NCBI GenBank assembly: GCA_009664345.1
Contig: CP043547.1
Span: forward strand, 4,492,709 to 4,556,708
Length of the DNA: 64,000 nt
From: Planctomycetales bacterium 10988
GTDB taxonomy: Bacteria > Planctomycetota > Planctomycetia > Pirellulales > Pb10988
Direction of reading: 5' to 3'
The translations under genes were made by a program, and so were the position numbers. The notes beneath the pieces were generated by a model. It ran no database searches. It was not told where the DNA came from and saw nothing but the letters and a program-made list of their open reading frames with translations. The first letter of the stretch is position 1, and each line of letters starts with the position of its first letter. This document shows positions 35,654-45,961 of the stretch, piece by piece.

Positions 35654-38278
35654 CTACAACACATCACTCGTTTGAGCTGTTTTGGCTCGGCTGATGGACT
35701 GAATCGCGGATTGCGTATCGCAGATAACGAGTTGGTTCTTCGATTCGAAGATTTTCCCGAACGGCCCCGCGAGAATCGCAGGTAAGAAAACCAAATCCCC
35801 AAGCAAGGCAGCGAACAGCAGCACACACATCAGAATTCCGAACTGCGAGACCGGGGCAAAGGAGCTAAAGCCCATCATCAGCATCCCGAGGCCGGCAATC
35901 GTTGTGGTTTGGGTCATCGCGCGGGCACATTGCACGTAAGCGATTTGAATGGCACTTTGACGGGACTCTCCGGCGACGAGTGCCCGATGGAACCATGTCA
36001 AGAAGTGAAGGGTGTCGTCCACCGCGATTCCCATCGCCACACTGGCGGTCATCATGGAACCGATGTCGATCTTGATGCCCAGCCAACCCATGCTGCCGAA
36101 AATCAACACGGCGGGAAAGATATTCGGAATCATGATCAGCAGGCCGGCACCCAGTCGCCGTAACATGATCATCATCACAATTGCAATGAGACCAAAAGCG
36201 AGAATGAAACTCTCGTAAAGCCCTTTGAGCAATTCCGTGGAGACGCGGAAGAAAAGCGGATCGATCCCAGTTACCACAAACCGAATGTCTTTATACTCAT
36301 CAATATAAGAGTGAATTCGCTCATCGACTTTTGCGAGAAAGACGGCATAGTCCGAGTCGCTTAGCTCTGGGGCACGAGCGCTGATTCGCCAGAGTTCGTC
36401 ATCTCCATCGGTGGCGAGAAAGTGTTCATCCACAAAGTGAGAACGGTTCTCTTCGAGGCGTTCCCGAAAGACCCCGCGTTCGGCTTGCTCCTGATTGCGA
36501 ATCCCTGCCAAGCGGGCAAGAGGGCCGAAGAGGCGACCGCCGCCGCGTGGGGCACTTGACGGGGTTTCCTGCTCATTTTCCTTCGCTTCTTCACTCCCAG
36601 GAAGCGGGGGAACTAAGGAAACAGCGGACATCGCATAGCCGATTCGGTCCAGCTCTTTCAGATCGACTTGAATTTTTTGGATCAGCTCCATCCGTTCGAA
36701 CATATCTTGCTCGTTTTCCGGGCCGAACTTCAAGATAATTTCAATCGGCACAATTGGGCCAAGGTTCTCTTGCAGCCAGTAGGTATCTTGGACGAGTTTG
36801 TTTTCTTTGGCAAAGAAGTTCAGGGGTTCCACGTCGCTCTTGATGAGGCTGATGCCGATCCCCATGAAGGCCATGAGAAAGATGCCTAACATCGCAAAGA
36901 GGGCATGACGGTGAACAATTCCCGCGGCAAAGCGACTTAACAGGCGATCAATGGGGTGGCGATCCGGAGCAGCGGCATTTTTTGCATGTCCAAGCGAAAT
37001 TTCCGAACGGGTTCCGCGTTTCTTCTTTTTCTTGGCAGGAGCCGCCAGGGCTTCCACATCAGGGTCATCTTGATAATCGGGTTCGCCCTCGATTTCAGAA
37101 TCCGAGTCCGTTTCTGAATCAGGTTCCTCGTCGCTATCCCCGTCTTTGCTCTTCTGAGCTTCCAATTCCTCGGGCAGAAGTTCGCCAGAGTGTCGGAATC
37201 GAAGGGGAAAGAGTTCCAACAAGCAAGGCAGCAAGAGAAAAAGCATGACCAAGCTAAGCATCAGTCCAATGGCGGAATAAAGCCCAAACATTTTCACCGG
37301 GATGATGTCGCTGACAAGTAACGAGCCGAGGCCAATCGCGGTTGTTCCTGCCGAAAGGGCACAAGGAGCCCAACCGATATTCACCGCTTGCACGACCGCA
37401 TGCGCACGCCCAACGATATCGATCGAGTCTCGATAATAATTCGCTAAGTGAATGGCGGAGGCCAGCGCGAGCACACCGACTAGAATCGGCATGACCACCA
37501 AGACGAGGTTCATCTCGCTCCCGGTATAATAGACCGTCGCCACCCCGAGACCCGCACAAAAGAGGGCCGTTCCAAAAACAATCCCGATTAGCCGCCAGCT
37601 TCTTAGGCTCCACGCGGCAATGACAAAGGCCGTTAACCAAGCTAAAACAAACCATTTGCGAATTGCGGCACGACTTTCTTTATCCACCTCGGCATTGGTG
37701 GCAGGCTCACCGGCGATATGCAATTGATCCGAGGTTAGATCGAGAACTTCCTTGGCCACCTCTTCCAGGTGGTGAACGGCTTCTTCCCGCTCTTCATTTC
37801 CTTTTTCGGTAAAGTTCACCAGGAGAGCAGTTTGCGCATGGTCGGGACCGACAAGAACCCCTTCGAGTCGTTTAAGGGATTGTTCTTTAGAAAGTTTAAA
37901 CGGCGGCCCCATCAAGGTATCGAGAACCTCGGTACCATTCCGAACTCGCTCGATCCAGCCGGTATCGTCTTTACGAAAGGCATCGGTAAGCTCGGCCACC
38001 CTGGGGTCATCGATCGTGGCTTTTTTCCAGCTCAAAATCACGGTTTCGTCGGTAACGAACTGTTCGACGAACCATTCATATTCGATCGTTTCTTGAGTTC
38101 CCGGTGGTAGCCATTGCCGAATATTGTTGTTGGCTTCCATCATTGCCCTGACCACTCCAAACAGCATCGGAGGAACCAGGCAAACGGCGATTAGCACAAT
38201 CAAGCGGCTGTTGCGAGCATACCAAGAGCGATAATCCCCATCGAGTGCGGAATCGGTGGCATGCGATGAATCTGACAT
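35654..38278 (-). CDS. RND-superfamily (MMPL/hydrophobe) exporter
   Basis: An 874-residue inner-membrane transporter, read from ATG 38278 (MSDSSHATDS); the frame is open 24 residues further upstream. It has the RND duplication: a single N-terminal helix, a large extracytoplasmic loop, a five-helix bundle (LVVMPILVGVLALASAIHLANYY), an acidic cytoplasmic stretch rich in Asp/Glu near 400-440 with a KKKKKRG run, then the same layout repeated with MIMLRRLGAGLLIMIPNIFP. The length and the SSD-like helices fit the HAE2/MMPL branch that moves lipids or hydrophobic compounds with proton motive force. No membrane-fusion or outer-membrane partner is adjacent. Substrate unknown. Confidence 0.86.
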   Translation of the reverse strand: MSDSSHATDSALDGDYRSWYARNSRLIVLIAVCLVPPMLFGVVRAMMEANNNIRQWLPPGTQETIEYEWFVEQFVTDETVILSWKKATIDDPRVAELTDAFRKDDTGWIERVRNGTEVLDTLMGPPFKLSKEQSLKRLEGVLVGPDHAQTALLVNFTEKGNEEREEAVHHLEEVAKEVLDLTSDQLHIAGEPATNAEVDKESRAAIRKWFVLAWLTAFVIAAWSLRSWRLIGIVFGTALFCAGLGVATVYYTGSEMNLVLVVMPILVGVLALASAIHLANYYRDSIDIVGRAHAVVQAVNIGWAPCALSAGTTAIGLGSLLVSDIIPVKMFGLYSAIGLMLSLVMLFLLLPCLLELFPLRFRHSGELLPEELEAQKSKDGDSDEEPDSETDSDSEIEGEPDYQDDPDVEALAAPAKKKKKRGTRSEISLGHAKNAAAPDRHPIDRLLSRFAAGIVHRHALFAMLGIFLMAFMGIGISLIKSDVEPLNFFAKENKLVQDTYWLQENLGPIVPIEIILKFGPENEQDMFERMELIQKIQVDLKELDRIGYAMSAVSLVPPLPGSEEAKENEQETPSSAPRGGGRLFGPLARLAGIRNQEQAERGVFRERLEENRSHFVDEHFLATDGDDELWRISARAPELSDSDYAVFLAKVDERIHSYIDEYKDIRFVVTGIDPLFFRVSTELLKGLYESFILAFGLIAIVMMIMLRRLGAGLLIMIPNIFPAVLIFGSMGWLGIKIDIGSMMTASVAMGIAVDDTLHFLTWFHRALVAGESRQSAIQIAYVQCARAMTQTTTIAGLGMLMMGFSSFAPVSQFGILMCVLLFAALLGDLVFLPAILAGPFGKIFESKNQLVICDTQSAIQSISRAKTAQTSDVL

Positions 38279-38781
38279 AGTGGAAGATCTATCCCTGACT
38301 AATTGTGGAGCGGCTGCCGGACGCTTTCGCATTCCCACCAGAAGATGCAACCGAAAGTACGATTAGGGAAAATACCGGCACGAAACGCAAAGGCATTTAT
38401 CACCCGGGGGCAGGTCTTTCGTCTCTAGCAACCCATCCGTATCATACGGAGTTCTTCAAGAGCCTGCTTTCGTCAAAAATTTGAAAGCTCAAAATCACTC
38501 AAAGATCGCTTCTTGATCGCTGTAGGGGAATTATTGGAAAAAGCGAAGGTTGGTAGGAATTGGTGTGATTATAAGGAGGACATCGAAAGATGGCTAGACC
38601 CTGTCGGCTGGAAGCGAAAGGGGGAATCGTGACAGGGTCTCAAACAAAAGGAGCCATCGTTACCTGAGAGCAGAGTTCGCCTCGCGTCCCAAAATCCTCA
38701 CATGCCTAAGCAACCGGGGAGAGGAGGAAGCATGGGGCTCCCTCTCTCCCAAGTTGTAGTTGTACTTCAAGAACGGGCGAA
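38279..38781. other. Gap between floA and the RND gene, with two hairpins
   Basis: About 500 bases downstream of floA on the - strand. It holds a GGGAGAG/CTCTCCC hairpin at about 38718-38750 and a 10-base perfect inverted repeat at 38596-38640 (AGACCCTGTC and GACAGGGTCT, 25-base loop). Neither has a T tail. No gene is supported. Confidence 0.45.
38596..38640. repeat. 10-base perfect inverted repeat, 25-base loop
   Basis: Arms at 38596-38605 and 38631-38640 would fold into a stable hairpin in either transcript. It is 140 bases past the floA stop, too far for a typical terminator and without a T run. Confidence 0.6.
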
Positions 38782-39828
38782 TTAGGCGGTGCCGTTTTCA
38801 GAACCGTTGGAGGATTCCGAAAGGGTAATATTTCCCTGGCGGAAGGCAGCAGCCATCGCCTTGGGTACTTCGGCTTCGGCCAAGACCACCTTCGAACGGT
38901 TGATTGCGACCTGGGCTTTCATTTCTTGTTCATGAGCAATCGCCTCCGCGCGACGGCGTTCGGCTTGTGCCCGTGCCACGCGGACATCGGCTTCGGCTTG
39001 ATCCGTTCGCAAGCGGGCCCCGATGTTCTCTCCGACATCAATATCGGCAATGTCAATCGAAACAATTTCGAAAGCGGTTTGCGAATCCAAGCCACGATCG
39101 AGCACCGCACGGGAGATTCGATCTGGATTCTCCATCACTTGCAAGTGGCTATCCGCCGAACCGATGGAAGTAATGATCCCTTCACCCACCCGAGCGATGA
39201 CGGTATCTTCAGTCGCCCCGCCGATCAACTGATCCAGGTTCGTGCGAACAGTCACGCGGGTACGGACTTTCAATTCCACCCCGTTGCGGGCGATGGCACT
39301 CAAGAAGCGTTTGCTGCTGCGAGAGGGGTCCGGGCAGTTGATCACTTTTGGGTGAACGCTGGTACGAACGGCTTCCAGCACATCCCGACCGGCCAAGTCA
39401 ATCGCGGCGGCCCGGTCGAAGTCGAGGGGAATATTCGCCCGGTGAGCGGCAATAATGGCTTGAATGACCCGCGGCACATTTCCGCCGGCCAAATAGTGGG
39501 CTTCAAGACGCCGGGTACTGAGATTCGTATGGCTGGAAACTCCCGCTTGCAGGGCCATAATCCGGGCTTGAATGATCACCCGACTGTTGACCCGACGCAG
39601 GCTCATTCCGATTAAATTGAGAAAGCCGACATAGGCTCCACTCATATAGGCTTGAAACCAAAGGTTGCCGAAGCTTGCAATTAAAAACAGCCCGACCAAA
39701 CCCACCAGGACCGCAATCCCGATCAGAATGACAATAATAATGGGCAGCAAACTGAACCCGTCGTCTCCTCCAAACTGAGCAAACAGCGTCGAAGACCAAT
39801 GAAGTACAGGTGGCAACAATTCAAACAT
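38782..39828 (-). CDS. floA: Flotillin-like protein FloA
   Basis: A 348-residue flotillin-like membrane protein. A strongly hydrophobic segment near residues 25-55 ([20 protein letters not shown]) forms the membrane hairpin, then the SPFH-like region ([58 protein letters not shown]), and a coiled region with [20 protein letters not shown] typical of FloA. Length and motifs match bacterial FloA, which organises functional membrane microdomains. Bacterial floA often pairs with an NfeD gene; none is seen next to it here. The gene looks monocistronic. A hairpin without T run lies downstream. Confidence 0.93.
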   Translation of the reverse strand: MFELLPPVLHWSSTLFAQFGGDDGFSLLPIIIVILIGIAVLVGLVGLFLIASFGNLWFQAYMSGAYVGFLNLIGMSLRRVNSRVIIQARIMALQAGVSSHTNLSTRRLEAHYLAGGNVPRVIQAIIAAHRANIPLDFDRAAAIDLAGRDVLEAVRTSVHPKVINCPDPSRSSKRFLSAIARNGVELKVRTRVTVRTNLDQLIGGATEDTVIARVGEGIITSIGSADSHLQVMENPDRISRAVLDRGLDSQTAFEIVSIDIADIDVGENIGARLRTDQAEADVRVARAQAERRRAEAIAHEQEMKAQVAINRSKVVLAEAEVPKAMAAAFRQGNITLSESSNGSENGTA

Positions 39829-40060
39829 CTGTCATGCCCTTCCCGTGGGATACAAAACAACAATGGCAAACCAACCAATGTGATCCAAACAAGGCAATCC
39901 GCGTTGTCCGGCACAGTTTATATGAAAGAGCTACAAGTGAGAAAGCTCTTATTTTAATCGTCTCGGTGCTTAGCATAACCGATAATTTCGCCCCAGAATA
40001 GCGCCCTGGCCATTTCTTTCGATTTTCCCAAGTTTTTCATCTTTGAGAGGGCTTTTCCGG

Positions 40061-40696
40061 TTACGGCATGGCAATCGTAGCTGGACAGGATTCCGGAAAA
40101 CGCTCAAGCAAAACCGTCCGCAATTCGTTTTGAATCGCCTCTGGGTCACGGTTGGAATCGATGAGATGAAAACGATCCGGTGCGGCTTCGGCCTCTTTCA
40201 AATATCCAAATCGCAGGCGTTCACGAAAAGCGGAATCGACTTGTTCCATGCGATCGAGGGTTCGTTGCAAGCGGGCTTGGGCGGCCTCGGGGGACATATC
40301 GAGAATGAAGGTCAAATCCGGTTGAATCCCCTGGCAAGCCTCTTTGCCGATTTCCCAAATCGTCTCCGGTTCGAGCCCTCCGGCGTAGCCTTGATAGACG
40401 ACATTTGCCAACAGAAAGCGATCACTCAGCACCAGGGAACCGGCAGCCAGAGCCGGTTTGATCACGAACTCCACCATCTGGGCACGCGCCGCCATGTACA
40501 GAAACATTTCAGAGCGGCGGCCAATCGGTGTTTCGGAAACATGGAGCAAGATCTGACGAATCTGCATTCCCAGCGCGGTACTGCCGGGGTCTTGGCAGCG
40601 AACGACCTCCAGCGGACCGGCCTTCAGCCAGCGCTCCAGCTGGTCCAGTTGCGTCGTTTTCCCGGTTCCATCCAACCCATCGAGTGCGAGGAACAT
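40061..40696 (-). CDS. tmk: Thymidylate kinase
   Basis: A 211-residue dTMP kinase, which phosphorylates dTMP to dTDP in the cytosol. The P-loop LDGLDGTGKTTQ is at residues 4-15, the DRF (DRY-like) motif lies in LVLSDRFLLANVVYQG, and DLTFILDM precedes the LID region. Length is typical. The start at 40696 gives a natural N-terminus (MFLALDGLDG). It is downstream of the M28 peptidase gene on the same strand with 36 bases between, so they may share a transcript. Confidence 0.92.
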   Translation of the reverse strand: MFLALDGLDGTGKTTQLDQLERWLKAGPLEVVRCQDPGSTALGMQIRQILLHVSETPIGRRSEMFLYMAARAQMVEFVIKPALAAGSLVLSDRFLLANVVYQGYAGGLEPETIWEIGKEACQGIQPDLTFILDMSPEAAQARLQRTLDRMEQVDSAFRERLRFGYLKEAEAAPDRFHLIDSNRDPEAIQNELRTVLLERFPESCPATIAMP

Positions 40697-40732
40697 CGTG
40701 TATCCTTTCTACTTCGTCGCGATCTCTTCCAT

Positions 40733-42316
40733 CTATTCGTCGAAGCTGACCATCTCCATGCGAGCTGTTTGCAAGCGTCCTTTTCGCTCTAGCTTCAACG
40801 TCAAAGGGGAGGTTTCTTCTTGCAAAAGTTTACGAAAACTTGCCGAATCGGTAAATGGTTGCCCATTCACGGCAAAGATGCGATCTTCCTTGTGCAAGCC
40901 ACTCCCGGCCGCCGCGGAACCCGGCACGACCCCGCGAACAAAGACACTCCCTGGCGATGCGGAATCTTCCCGCCAAATGATGCCCGCCCGAATGGCATTT
41001 CCTCCTAATTGAACATCGACGGTTCTCGGGTTTTCTTCCCCTTCGGAAAGGACTTCAAAAGCAATTTTTTTCGGGGCTGCCAGCAAAAGTCGGGTAAAGT
41101 CGCTTTCTTCATTCAGAGGAACTCCAGCCAGAGAGAGCAACCGATCTTCCGGTTGAAGCCCCGCTTCTTCCGCCGCGGAATCCCCGATTACCTTCAGAAC
41201 GCGAATGCCTTTTTCTTCGGGGATATGTGCCCAAGTGATGCCAAGCCGAGGGCGAATCAAAGGCAACGGTTCGTTCCGACGGCGTTGTTGTTCGGACAAG
41301 GTTTCTTGATGAGCCTTGGGTCGGAAAGAAATTCGCTCCTCTTGATCGGCGGCAAGTAACAAACTGGCCAGAAGTAGTTGGGTGATGCTTTGAACCCCTT
41401 CGGTATTGATTCGTTCCACATCATCGCTTGGCCGGTGGTAATCATCATGCAGGCCAGTGTGAAACATGATGATCGGGATATCCTTGGCAAAGAAGGGATA
41501 GTGATCGCTGTTTTCGGTCATTTCCCAACTAAAATCGAGATTCAAGCCAACGGTTTCATTGGCCATGGTCAAAAGATGTCGAATCCCGACTCCCGTTTGC
41601 GATCCATAGACTTCGACGGTTTCCTTCCGCAAGCGACCCACCATGTCCAGATTGAACGCCAAGACCACTTCTTTGGGAGAAGCTTGGGGATATTTGAGCC
41701 AATGCTTGGAGCCATAAAGGCCATTTTCTTCATTATCCCACAGAGCAAAGAGGATGGATCGCCGTGGGCCGGGGGAAAGTTTCGTCAGGGCCTCGGCTGC
41801 TTCCAAGACCGCCGCGGTTCCGCTGGCGTTGTCATCGGCCCCATTGTGAATGTAGCCTAAAGGCCCATAGCTCGTTGACTTCGTGCCGTACCCGACATGG
41901 TCGTAGTGAGCCCCGACTACGATGATTTCATGGCGAAGCTCGGGATCGCTCCCTGGCAGAAGTCCCAGGATATTGCGATAGTTGGAAGGAAAGGATTGGA
42001 AGTAAGTCCCTGCATCGCCGGCGGGTTCGAGTCCGAACTCGGCAAATTCTTTGGCGATATAGTTTCCAGCCGCCCGGCCTCCACGACTGCCGGCGGCTCG
42101 TCCTTCCATGGCATCGCTGGCCAAGGTGCTGACATGATCGAGAAGTTCTCCATTTTCCACCGTGGAGGAAATTTCCATCCACTGGCGTTTCCACAACAGT
42201 CGCTCATGCTCCTCGGCTGCTACTGCGGAAGCCAGTAGGAGTGAGCAAGTTACCAAAGCGAAGAAGTGATGCTTGGTGAAAATGCTTCTGTTGGATTCAC
42301 TTCCCGATTCGACCAT
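40733..42316 (-). CDS. M28-family metallopeptidase with two C-terminal PDZ domains
   Basis: A 527-residue exported aminopeptidase-type enzyme, read from ATG 42316, which has GGGAGGGAG upstream; an open extension to 42364 adds 16 residues. Signal peptide: HFFALVTCSLLLASAVAA. The di-zinc ligands are visible in order: His and Asp in VVGAHYDHVG, Asp in NGADDNASGT, Glu-Glu in DNEENGLYG, Asp in NLDMVGR and His in HRPSDD. Two PDZ domains follow, at about 345-430 (AAEEAGLQPEDRLLSLAG) and 440-527 (AAAGSGLHKEDRIFAVNG). M28 enzymes release N-terminal residues from peptides; the PDZ pair probably guides substrates. It is divergent from the pilus locus. Confidence 0.92.
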   Translation of the reverse strand: MVESGSESNRSIFTKHHFFALVTCSLLLASAVAAEEHERLLWKRQWMEISSTVENGELLDHVSTLASDAMEGRAAGSRGGRAAGNYIAKEFAEFGLEPAGDAGTYFQSFPSNYRNILGLLPGSDPELRHEIIVVGAHYDHVGYGTKSTSYGPLGYIHNGADDNASGTAAVLEAAEALTKLSPGPRRSILFALWDNEENGLYGSKHWLKYPQASPKEVVLAFNLDMVGRLRKETVEVYGSQTGVGIRHLLTMANETVGLNLDFSWEMTENSDHYPFFAKDIPIIMFHTGLHDDYHRPSDDVERINTEGVQSITQLLLASLLLAADQEERISFRPKAHQETLSEQQRRRNEPLPLIRPRLGITWAHIPEEKGIRVLKVIGDSAAEEAGLQPEDRLLSLAGVPLNEESDFTRLLLAAPKKIAFEVLSEGEENPRTVDVQLGGNAIRAGIIWREDSASPGSVFVRGVVPGSAAAGSGLHKEDRIFAVNGQPFTDSASFRKLLQEETSPLTLKLERKGRLQTARMEMVSFDE

Positions 42317-42364
42317 GAAGAACACTCCCTCCCAAGGGATGAAAATAAGAGATACCGGAGGCAC

Positions 42365-42767
42365 TCTTTTACTCTAGTATCTCTTTTTCCGCTTTCCTAA
42401 TCCCAAGGCAGGAGAAAAAGGAGATCTCTCCGCAGATCCTCCAGTTTCTCGCCCCCTAAGCCTCAAGCTCTCTACAACCTGCCTATGAGAAAAATTGGTA
42501 AACAAATGGGATGAAAAATAGATCGAACTAGTGTTTGTTTATATGTTTGCGAAAATTCCGAATCAGCGGCATAATAAAAGATGCGGAAGTTTTCGAGAAA
42601 AAATCCAATGGCGGAGAGTGGTTTCTATCAACGTGCGCCCTTATATATAGGACCTCTCGGAGAGGATGAGGAAAGAACCGCTTGGCGGATCAACGTACAG
42701 AAGTTTACACCCAACTGAAAAAATTAACCTAAGTAAATATTATAACTGACTTTATGAAAGGGATTCT
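42365..42767. other. Divergent region upstream of the pilus locus
   Basis: About 400 bases between the M28 gene and the pilB-like gene, expected to hold the promoter of the ten-gene locus. I found no sigma-54 type -24/-12 pair and no convincing -35/-10 box. GAAAGGGA just before 42768 is the ribosome site. No small gene is supported. Confidence 0.35.
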
Positions 42768-44483
42768 ATGGCAAAGGGAGTCAATGACTGGGCAAAGATC
42801 CTGGTCAAAAGTGGGATTTGTAGCGTCGACGAGCTACAAGACGCCCAACAGATGTGCAAAAACACCGGGATGGACCTCGATCAAGCGGTCTTCCGGCAAG
42901 GGTATGCGACCGAAGCTGAAATCGCTAAGGCAAAGGCAAAGCAACACAATATCCCCTTTATTGATCTGGATACGGCCGAAATCGATCTGGATGCCCTCGA
43001 TAATATCCCGGAGCAAACCGCTCGGGCGAAAAATTGCCTAGCGATCAATGAAGAAAACGGCACGCTCAATGTAGCAATTAGCGATCCTTATGACTTTGAA
43101 CTCATCGATCAACTTCGGTTCGTGACCAACAAGCATGTGGAGACTTTTTTGGCCCCTCCGGACCAACTTCGGGACCTGATTACCAGGGCATATGAGCTTG
43201 ATGAACGAGGGCATCAGGAAGAGTTCTACAAGGAAATTACCGAAGCGGCAGGGCTGGAGGCTCCGACGGCTGAGGCCGGCAAAGATGGTTCGGATGAAGG
43301 AGTTATCGACGAAAATAGTGCTCCGATCGTCAAATTGGTCCATCAAATTATCTCACAGGCGATCAAAAAACGGGCCTCCGATATCCATGTGGAGCCGTTC
43401 GAAGATCGCGTTCGTATCCGATATCGTGTGGATGGAGTTTTGATTGAGGAGACGCCTGCCCCGCGAAAGATGCTCAATGCCCTCCTTTCCCGGATCAAAA
43501 TTCTTTCCAAGATCGACATCGCCGAACGCCGAAAACCGCAGGATGGTCGGATCAAATTGACGGTTGGAACGAAAGAATTCGACTTTCGCGTGAGTGTGCT
43601 TCCCACCAGCCATGGGCAATCCGTGGTCATGCGGATTTTGGATAAAGACAAAATTAAGGTGAGTCTCAAAGATTTAGGATTTGCCGATGATGATTATCGT
43701 ATTTTCCAACAGATGATTCGTCGTCCAAATGGAATTATTTTGGTGACGGGACCGACGGGATCAGGAAAAACGACGACCCTTTATGCTTCGCTCAATGAAT
43801 TAAATCACCCTGATCGGAAGATTATTACGGCGGAAGACCCAGTGGAATACTACCTTCCTGGAATCAATCAGGTGGAAGTGAAGCATAGTATTGGTTTGGA
43901 TTTCGCCCGAATTATTCGTTCCATGCTGCGACAAGCCCCGAATATCATCCTCGTCGGGGAAATTCGGGACCAAGAAACAGCAGAGATGGCTATTCAGGCT
44001 TCTTTAACTGGACACTTGGTTTTCAGTACTCTTCATACGAACGATGCGCCCAGTGCTATTACACGTTTGATTGATATTGGTGTCCCCCCCTACTTGGTGG
44101 CTAGCAGTATTATTGCCGTGATGGGGCAGCGATTGGTGCGAACCATTTGCCCTGAGTGCAAAGAGCCACATATGCCTACTGAAAACGTGTTGAAGGAGGC
44201 TCGAATTCCCCTGAATGTGGCACAGAAGGCAAAATTGGCACACGGAAAGGGTTGCAGCAAGTGCAGTAAGAAAGGTTATCTCGGTCGGAGGGCGATTTTT
44301 GAATTAATGGTGGTGAATTCGAAGATTCGTGAGATGGCCTTCAAGGGAGCCTCCTCTACAGATATTCGTAAAGTGGCTGTGAATAACGGGATGAAGACAT
44401 TGTACCACGATGGAATGGTCAAAGCATTGAAAGGATCAACGACCATTGAAGAGGTTTTCCGAGTGACTGGAAAGGAAGGTTAG
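42768..44483 (+). CDS. pilB: Type IV pilus assembly ATPase, PilB-like
   Basis: A 571-residue hexameric secretion ATPase. The N-terminal MshEN-type region (about 1-150) is followed by the GspE core: RASDIHVEPFEDRVRIRYRV, Walker A GPTGSGKT at residues 328-335, the Asp box, Walker B region NIILVGEIRDQETAEMA and the His box TGHLVFSTLHTNDA. A tetracysteine zinc site is present (CPEC and CSKC, about 40 residues apart), typical of extension motors. It powers polymerisation of pilins through the platform protein encoded further down. It is the first gene of the locus; a 353-base gap with a possible terminator separates it from pilT. Confidence 0.92.
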   Translation: MAKGVNDWAKILVKSGICSVDELQDAQQMCKNTGMDLDQAVFRQGYATEAEIAKAKAKQHNIPFIDLDTAEIDLDALDNIPEQTARAKNCLAINEENGTLNVAISDPYDFELIDQLRFVTNKHVETFLAPPDQLRDLITRAYELDERGHQEEFYKEITEAAGLEAPTAEAGKDGSDEGVIDENSAPIVKLVHQIISQAIKKRASDIHVEPFEDRVRIRYRVDGVLIEETPAPRKMLNALLSRIKILSKIDIAERRKPQDGRIKLTVGTKEFDFRVSVLPTSHGQSVVMRILDKDKIKVSLKDLGFADDDYRIFQQMIRRPNGIILVTGPTGSGKTTTLYASLNELNHPDRKIITAEDPVEYYLPGINQVEVKHSIGLDFARIIRSMLRQAPNIILVGEIRDQETAEMAIQASLTGHLVFSTLHTNDAPSAITRLIDIGVPPYLVASSIIAVMGQRLVRTICPECKEPHMPTENVLKEARIPLNVAQKAKLAHGKGCSKCSKKGYLGRRAIFELMVVNSKIREMAFKGASSTDIRKVAVNNGMKTLYHDGMVKALKGSTTIEEVFRVTGKEG

Positions 44484-44836
44484 TCATTTATATTGCTGGT
44501 ATTTATAGAGTGTCGAAATTTCGGCGCCGTTATCGACAGTGATTTTTTGAATAGTATTTACTGTTGAGGATATTATTTTTGGATTTTCAGAGGTTTTTGG
44601 TTTAAGGGGTTTGGCGATTAGGTTTATCGTGATTCGCCCGTGTGATCGGAAATTTCCTAAACGATTAACGGAAAATGATGGATCTTTGGAATTCCTCATT
44701 TCTGTCCATTTTTTGATTTTTTAAGAAGCAAGTGCGAATAATCCACTGAGCAAGGCAAAGAAAGATTTTGTTTTTCAGATTATTTCCGAATTTTTTTGCT
44801 CGGCTCTGCTTCAGTTCTTGGTGAAGGAAACCGCGA
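44484..44836. other. Gap between pilB-like and pilT-like genes
   Basis: About 353 AT-rich bases. Apart from the possible terminator at 44511-44547 I see no element. The gap suggests that pilT may have its own promoter; a short minus-strand frame at 44484-44699 has no support. Confidence 0.35.
44511..44547 (+). terminator. Possible terminator after pilB-like gene
   Basis: TGTCGA (44511-44516) and TCGACA (44533-44538) enclose the self-complementary CGGCGCCG and are followed a few bases later by six T's. The 6-base stem makes this a tentative call. Confidence 0.45.
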
Positions 44837-45937
44837 ATGGCTGTTTTGATTGATAAATTGTTGCAAACGGTAGTTGCTCAAAAAGCGAGTGACTTGCACA
44901 TCACCGTGGGACAACCTCCGACATTGCGTCTGGGCGGGCGGATGCGTCGCCTGGAAACCAAAGTTCTGGAGCAAGACGACGTCGTAGGCTTGATGAAAAG
45001 TATCACGCCCGAACGGGGTCAACAGGAATTGCAAGAAGTCGGGGGTTGTGACTTTGGGTTCGCTTTTGGAGATGCCGCTCGTTTTCGCGTGGCGGTCTTC
45101 AAGCAGCGCGGCAATATTGGCATGGTGTTGCGACAAATCCCGAATGACTTCCTTTCAATGGAAGAACTCGGTTTGCCACCGGCCTGTAAACGATTGATCG
45201 AACGTCCTCGTGGACTGTTCCTTGTCACCGGGCCGACCGGTTCGGGGAAAAGTACTAGTCTGGCGAGTATGATCAACTTTCTGAATGAAAATCATGATCA
45301 CCACATGATTACGATCGAAGACCCGATCGAATTTTATCACCAACACAAAAAGTCGATCGTGAATCAACGGGAAGTCGGGGTCGATGTGCCGAGCTTCCCG
45401 GAAGCGATTCGACGTGCCTTGCGGATGGACCCGGATGTGATTCTCGTCGGGGAAATGCGGGACTTGGCGACGATCGAAGCGGCGATTACCGCGGCGGAAA
45501 CCGGGCACGTGGTGTTCGGAACGCTGCATACCAATAGTGCCGATGGGACGATCAACCGGATCATCGACGTTTTCCCGGAAACCCAACAAGCCCAGATTCG
45601 TACGCAGCTTTCGATGTCCTTGATCGGGGTGTTGTCACAAGCCTTGGTGCCGCGAGCGAAAGGGGGCCGCGTGGCCGCCCACGAACTCCTGGTGGTCACC
45701 CCGGCCATTGCCCACTTGATTCGGGATAACAAAATTTTCCGTATTCTTTCGATGATCCAAACCGGAAAGAAAGACGGGATGATTCTGTTGGACGATTCGC
45801 TTTTCCGCCTGTGGAAGACCCGCGTTTGCGACGAGAAGGAAGTTCTTCTCAAGGCTCAGCGACCGGATGAGTTGTCGAAGCGGATTGAAGCCGCCAAGCA
45901 AACGATGAGCGACTTCGATGATGATGACGACGATTGA
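44837..45937 (+). CDS. pilT: Twitching motility ATPase, PilT-like
   Basis: A 366-residue retraction ATPase. The PilT-type N-terminus (LLQTVVAQKASDLHITVGQP) is followed by Walker A GPTGSGKS at residues 132-139, Asp-box ITIEDPIEFYH, Walker B DVILVGEMRDLATIEAA, the His box TGHVVFGTLHTNSA, and the PilT signature AHELLVVTPAIAHLIRDNK. There is no tetracysteine site, as expected for PilT. It would depolymerise pili for retraction. The acidic C-terminal tail (DFDDDDDD) is unusual. GAAGGAAA precedes the start. Confidence 0.93.
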   Translation: MAVLIDKLLQTVVAQKASDLHITVGQPPTLRLGGRMRRLETKVLEQDDVVGLMKSITPERGQQELQEVGGCDFGFAFGDAARFRVAVFKQRGNIGMVLRQIPNDFLSMEELGLPPACKRLIERPRGLFLVTGPTGSGKSTSLASMINFLNENHDHHMITIEDPIEFYHQHKKSIVNQREVGVDVPSFPEAIRRALRMDPDVILVGEMRDLATIEAAITAAETGHVVFGTLHTNSADGTINRIIDVFPETQQAQIRTQLSMSLIGVLSQALVPRAKGGRVAAHELLVVTPAIAHLIRDNKIFRILSMIQTGKKDGMILLDDSLFRLWKTRVCDEKEVLLKAQRPDELSKRIEAAKQTMSDFDDDDDD

Positions 45938-45961
45938 GTTCATCTTCATCTTTCTCCCAAG

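Noticed and set aside
35346-35826. Repeat-containing frames through the heptamer arrays
   Set aside because: A 7-base repeat without stops is open in several frames and yields 21-base periodic peptides; there is no start signal or other coding evidence.
41056-41069. CAAAAGCAATTTTT as a reverse-oriented copy of the 14-bp motif
   Set aside because: It fits the reverse complement with one mismatch but is inside the peptidase gene; a similar degenerate site is at 27244-27257. They are noted as the only possible exceptions to the + orientation.
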